A stretch of DNA of 64,000 nt from positions 22,346 to 86,345 of the IMG/VR virus record IMGVR_UViG_3300048835_000978. The stretch is one strand, 5' to 3'. The DNA is from a virus. Made by a program: the position numbers and the translations under genes. The notes under the pieces are model-generated. The model was not told where the DNA came from and did no database searches. It worked only from the letters and a program-made list of their open reading frames with translations. Positions 63,759 through 64,000 of this stretch are shown here, piece after piece (position 1 is the stretch's first letter; the number at the start of each line of letters is the position of its first letter).

Positions 63759-64000
63759 GCGGTTCGCCTTGGATTTTTTTGACACGGAGAAAGTAGCTCG
63801 TCAATTTTGACAGCAAGCGCTTCGGCCACTCTAGCAAGGAACGCGGCCGAAGGTAACTTAATCCCGCGAACCATGAGCGAAATCCTCATTTCGCTCTCAC
63901 CAATCTTGCGAGCCAAGTCTGATTGGTTCATGCCGCGCAACAGCAGCAATCGCCGAACATTTTCGGCGATATACATTTTTGCTTCTTCGTCCGTGAGCAC
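63755..64000 (-). CDS. XRE-family repressor, possibly cut by window edge
   Basis: 81 residues. MNQSDLARKIGESEMRISLM followed by VRGIKLPSAAFLARVAEALA is a typical XRE/lambda-Cro helix-turn-helix. The frame starts with GTG at the last bases of the window; more could lie upstream. Its place directly before an operator-bearing early promoter makes it the likely phage repressor or Cro-like regulator. The C-terminus lacks any peptidase domain, so induction by RecA self-cleavage is not expected. Confidence 0.7.
   Translation of the reverse strand: MLTDEEAKMYIAENVRRLLLLRGMNQSDLARKIGESEMRISLMVRGIKLPSAAFLARVAEALAVKIDELLSPCQKNPRRTA

Noticed and set aside
1-64000. Integrase or attachment site
   Set aside because: No tyrosine or serine recombinase motif and no direct repeats at a tRNA were seen, so temperate status rests only on repressor and operators.

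Overview
The window is a 64 kb piece of a GC-rich tailed double-stranded DNA phage or prophage. It carries a recognisable HK97-type head module (large terminase, portal, Mu gpF-like minor head protein, prohead protease, major capsid protein), a phage replication and recombination module (TOPRIM primase, P-loop helicase, RecD-like helicase, ERCC4 nuclease, DEDD exonuclease, recombination-type NTPase) and an XRE repressor at the right edge. Apart from one small gene at 24072-24380, every convincing gene lies on the minus strand, so the map is read from right to left. No tail genes, integrase, holin, lysin, DNA polymerase or tRNA gene were seen; the tail genes probably lie to the left of the window. 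The host cannot be fixed from the sequence. The GC-rich genome, CsrA, ThyX and the lysine/alanine-rich H1-like protein would fit a planctomycete or similar host, but that is a weak inference.

Right end (64000-50250), early and replication region: an XRE repressor runs in from the edge and is followed at once by a sigma70-like promoter whose spacer holds a TAAACT-AA-AGTTTA operator. Then come an AP2/HNH homing endonuclease, a CsrA homologue that appears to start at AUC, a DEDD exonuclease, a fused recombination NTPase, an SSB-like protein, a RecD-like helicase, an ERCC4 nuclease, the primase and the replicative helicase. An AT-rich block with inverted repeats and 8-bp iterons at 51261-51493 is a good candidate origin.

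Middle region (50283-28360): a second promoter with a matching perfect palindrome (50249-50268) drives about 940 nt with no convincing gene, rich in hairpins and ending in overlapping, mutually exclusive hairpins and an intrinsic terminator (49305-49385). It looks like a large structured RNA or giant attenuator leader. After it come many small accessory genes arranged as short units. Intrinsic-terminator-like hairpins and an AAACCCTAGT leader motif sit just upstream of start codons again and again. Recognisable members are an AAA ATPase, a GHKL-like ATPase, ankyrin proteins, a DUF6094-like adenine methyltransferase paired with an SNF2-like helicase, and three HNH endonucleases.

Region 28889-17241: an H1-like basic protein with its own promoter, a PAPS-reductase-like PP-loop protein, a ParB-like protein, a SET-domain protein (rare in phages), a candidate small terminase, nucleotide-pool enzymes (dNTP diphosphohydrolase-like, MazG-like, and ThyX with a primase-like domain inserted) and an AAA+ ATPase.

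Left end (17241-1), late head module: an RNA polymerase alpha-CTD-like protein, an SPFH/band-7 membrane protein, large terminase, about ten small translationally coupled genes, portal, two proteins sharing a GGQF motif (one a metallopeptidase interrupted by an in-frame amber codon), minor head protein, a jelly-roll-like protein, prohead protease, major capsid protein, and a few small genes including a permuted NlpC/P60-like hydrolase and lipoprotein/membrane proteins.
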